Assembly (NCBI GenBank): GCA_007117255.1 | Contig: SKGU01000140.1 | Coordinates: forward strand, 1 to 16,135 | Direction of reading: 5' to 3' | DNA length: 16,135 nucleotides | DNA from: Natronohydrobacter sp. | Lineage (GTDB): Bacteria; Pseudomonadota; Alphaproteobacteria; Rhodobacterales; Rhodobacteraceae | Shown: positions 15,693-16,135 of the stretch, piece by piece | Numbering within the stretch: the stretch's first letter is position 1 | Layout of the letters: each line of letters begins with the position of its first letter | Position numbers and translations under genes: made by a program | The notes under the pieces: model-generated | Database searches by the model: none | The model's input: the letters and a program-made list of their open reading frames with translations, nothing else | Told to the model about the DNA's origin: nothing

Positions 15693-16135
15693 TCAGGTAT
15701 TGGCCCAGCCGCCATCGATGATATGGCATTGTCCGGTGACGAACGCACTTTCATCAGAGGCCAGCCAGACCACAAGTGACGCGATTTCTTCTGGCTGGCC
15801 GATGCGCCCCATCGGCTGGCGTTCCACAAATGCCGCACGCGCAGTCTCGTAATCGCCCATCGCCGCCATGCGCCCTTCAAGTGAGGGGCTTTCCACGGTT
15901 CCGGGACAGATCGCGTTGCAGCGAATGCCCTGCTTCACGAAATCCGCCGCAACCGATTTCGTCAGGCCGATCACGCCCGCCTTGGTGGCACCATACACAA
16001 AGCGATTGGGCGCGGCGATGATCGAAGATGCGACCGAGGACATGTTGATGATACTGCCCCCGCCCGCAGCCAGCATTCCCGGCAGAAAGGCGCGGATCAT
16101 GCGGTACATGGCCGTCATGTTCAGATCCATGCTGA
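15693..16135 (-). CDS. Short-chain dehydrogenase/reductase, C-terminal part, possible 2-keto-3-deoxy-L-fuconate dehydrogenase
   Basis: The 5' end lies beyond the window edge; about 147 residues are visible, so the Rossmann glycine motif is not seen. Seen: DLNMTAMYRMIRAFLPGML, SIINMSSVASS with the catalytic serine, the YxxxK motif in FVYGATKAGVIGLTKS, NAICPGTVESPSLEGRM, and the C-terminal ESAFVTGQCHIIDGGW. This pattern is close to the SDR group containing bacterial 2-keto-3-deoxy-L-fuconate dehydrogenase and animal BDH2. The reaction would be NAD-dependent oxidation of a hydroxyl on a sugar acid. It is upstream in the same transcript as the FAH-family gene, supporting the paired role. The internal ATG at 16130 is not taken as the start, because the reading frame continues past it to the edge and family members have about 100 more residues. 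Confidence 0.9.
   Translation of the reverse strand, partial: SMDLNMTAMYRMIRAFLPGMLAAGGGSIINMSSVASSIIAAPNRFVYGATKAGVIGLTKSVAADFVKQGIRCNAICPGTVESPSLEGRMAAMGDYETARAAFVERQPMGRIGQPEEIASLVVWLASDESAFVTGQCHIIDGGWANT

Overview
The window (about 16.1 kb, fairly GC-rich, alphaproteobacterial in gene style) looks like chromosomal or large-plasmid DNA of a Rhodobacterales-type bacterium (Roseobacter/Paracoccus/Rhodobacter relatives). This is inferred from tightly packed, translationally coupled genes, codon use and the mix of families. No rRNA, tRNA, CRISPR array or intact insertion sequence was seen.

Region A (259-12230) is one catabolic locus built around a divergent regulator. On the minus strand, read right to left, it runs: periplasmic solute-binding protein (8318-9892), two ABC permeases (7256-8248, 6321-7238), two ABC ATPases (5342-6315, frameshifted; 4302-5345), a flavin-reductase-like FMN protein (3652-4305), a hydantoin/Asp-Glu racemase (2927-3652), a cytosine-deaminase-like amidohydrolase (1737-2930) and a second amidohydrolase with an altered metal site (259-1737). 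From the second ATPase onward every stop overlaps the next start (ATGA or TGATG). On the plus strand a GntR/FCD regulator (10081-10767) is coupled to a third amidohydrolase (10767-12230). The 188-bp divergent spacer carries a perfect 16-bp palindrome, a TTGTCTACAA palindrome and a 12-bp tandem repeat, which are good operator candidates.

Taken together, region A encodes an importer for a small peptide-like or cyclic amide/N-heterocyclic compound plus enzymes for deamination, ring hydrolysis and racemisation. The substrate cannot be read from the sequence. There is no canonical hydantoinase, carbamoylase or flavin monooxygenase in the window, so the pathway is either unusual or completed elsewhere.

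Region B (12231-14831) holds a minimal two-helix potassium channel (12438-12788), convergent with a membrane-anchored alpha/beta-hydrolase (12842-14488), and a 343-bp stretch (14489-14831) with only a doubtful Cys-rich reading frame.

Region C (14832-16135, minus strand) holds a fumarylacetoacetate-hydrolase-family enzyme preceded by a short-chain dehydrogenase cut by the window edge. This pair matches the non-phosphorylative L-fucose/2-keto-3-deoxy-sugar-acid route.
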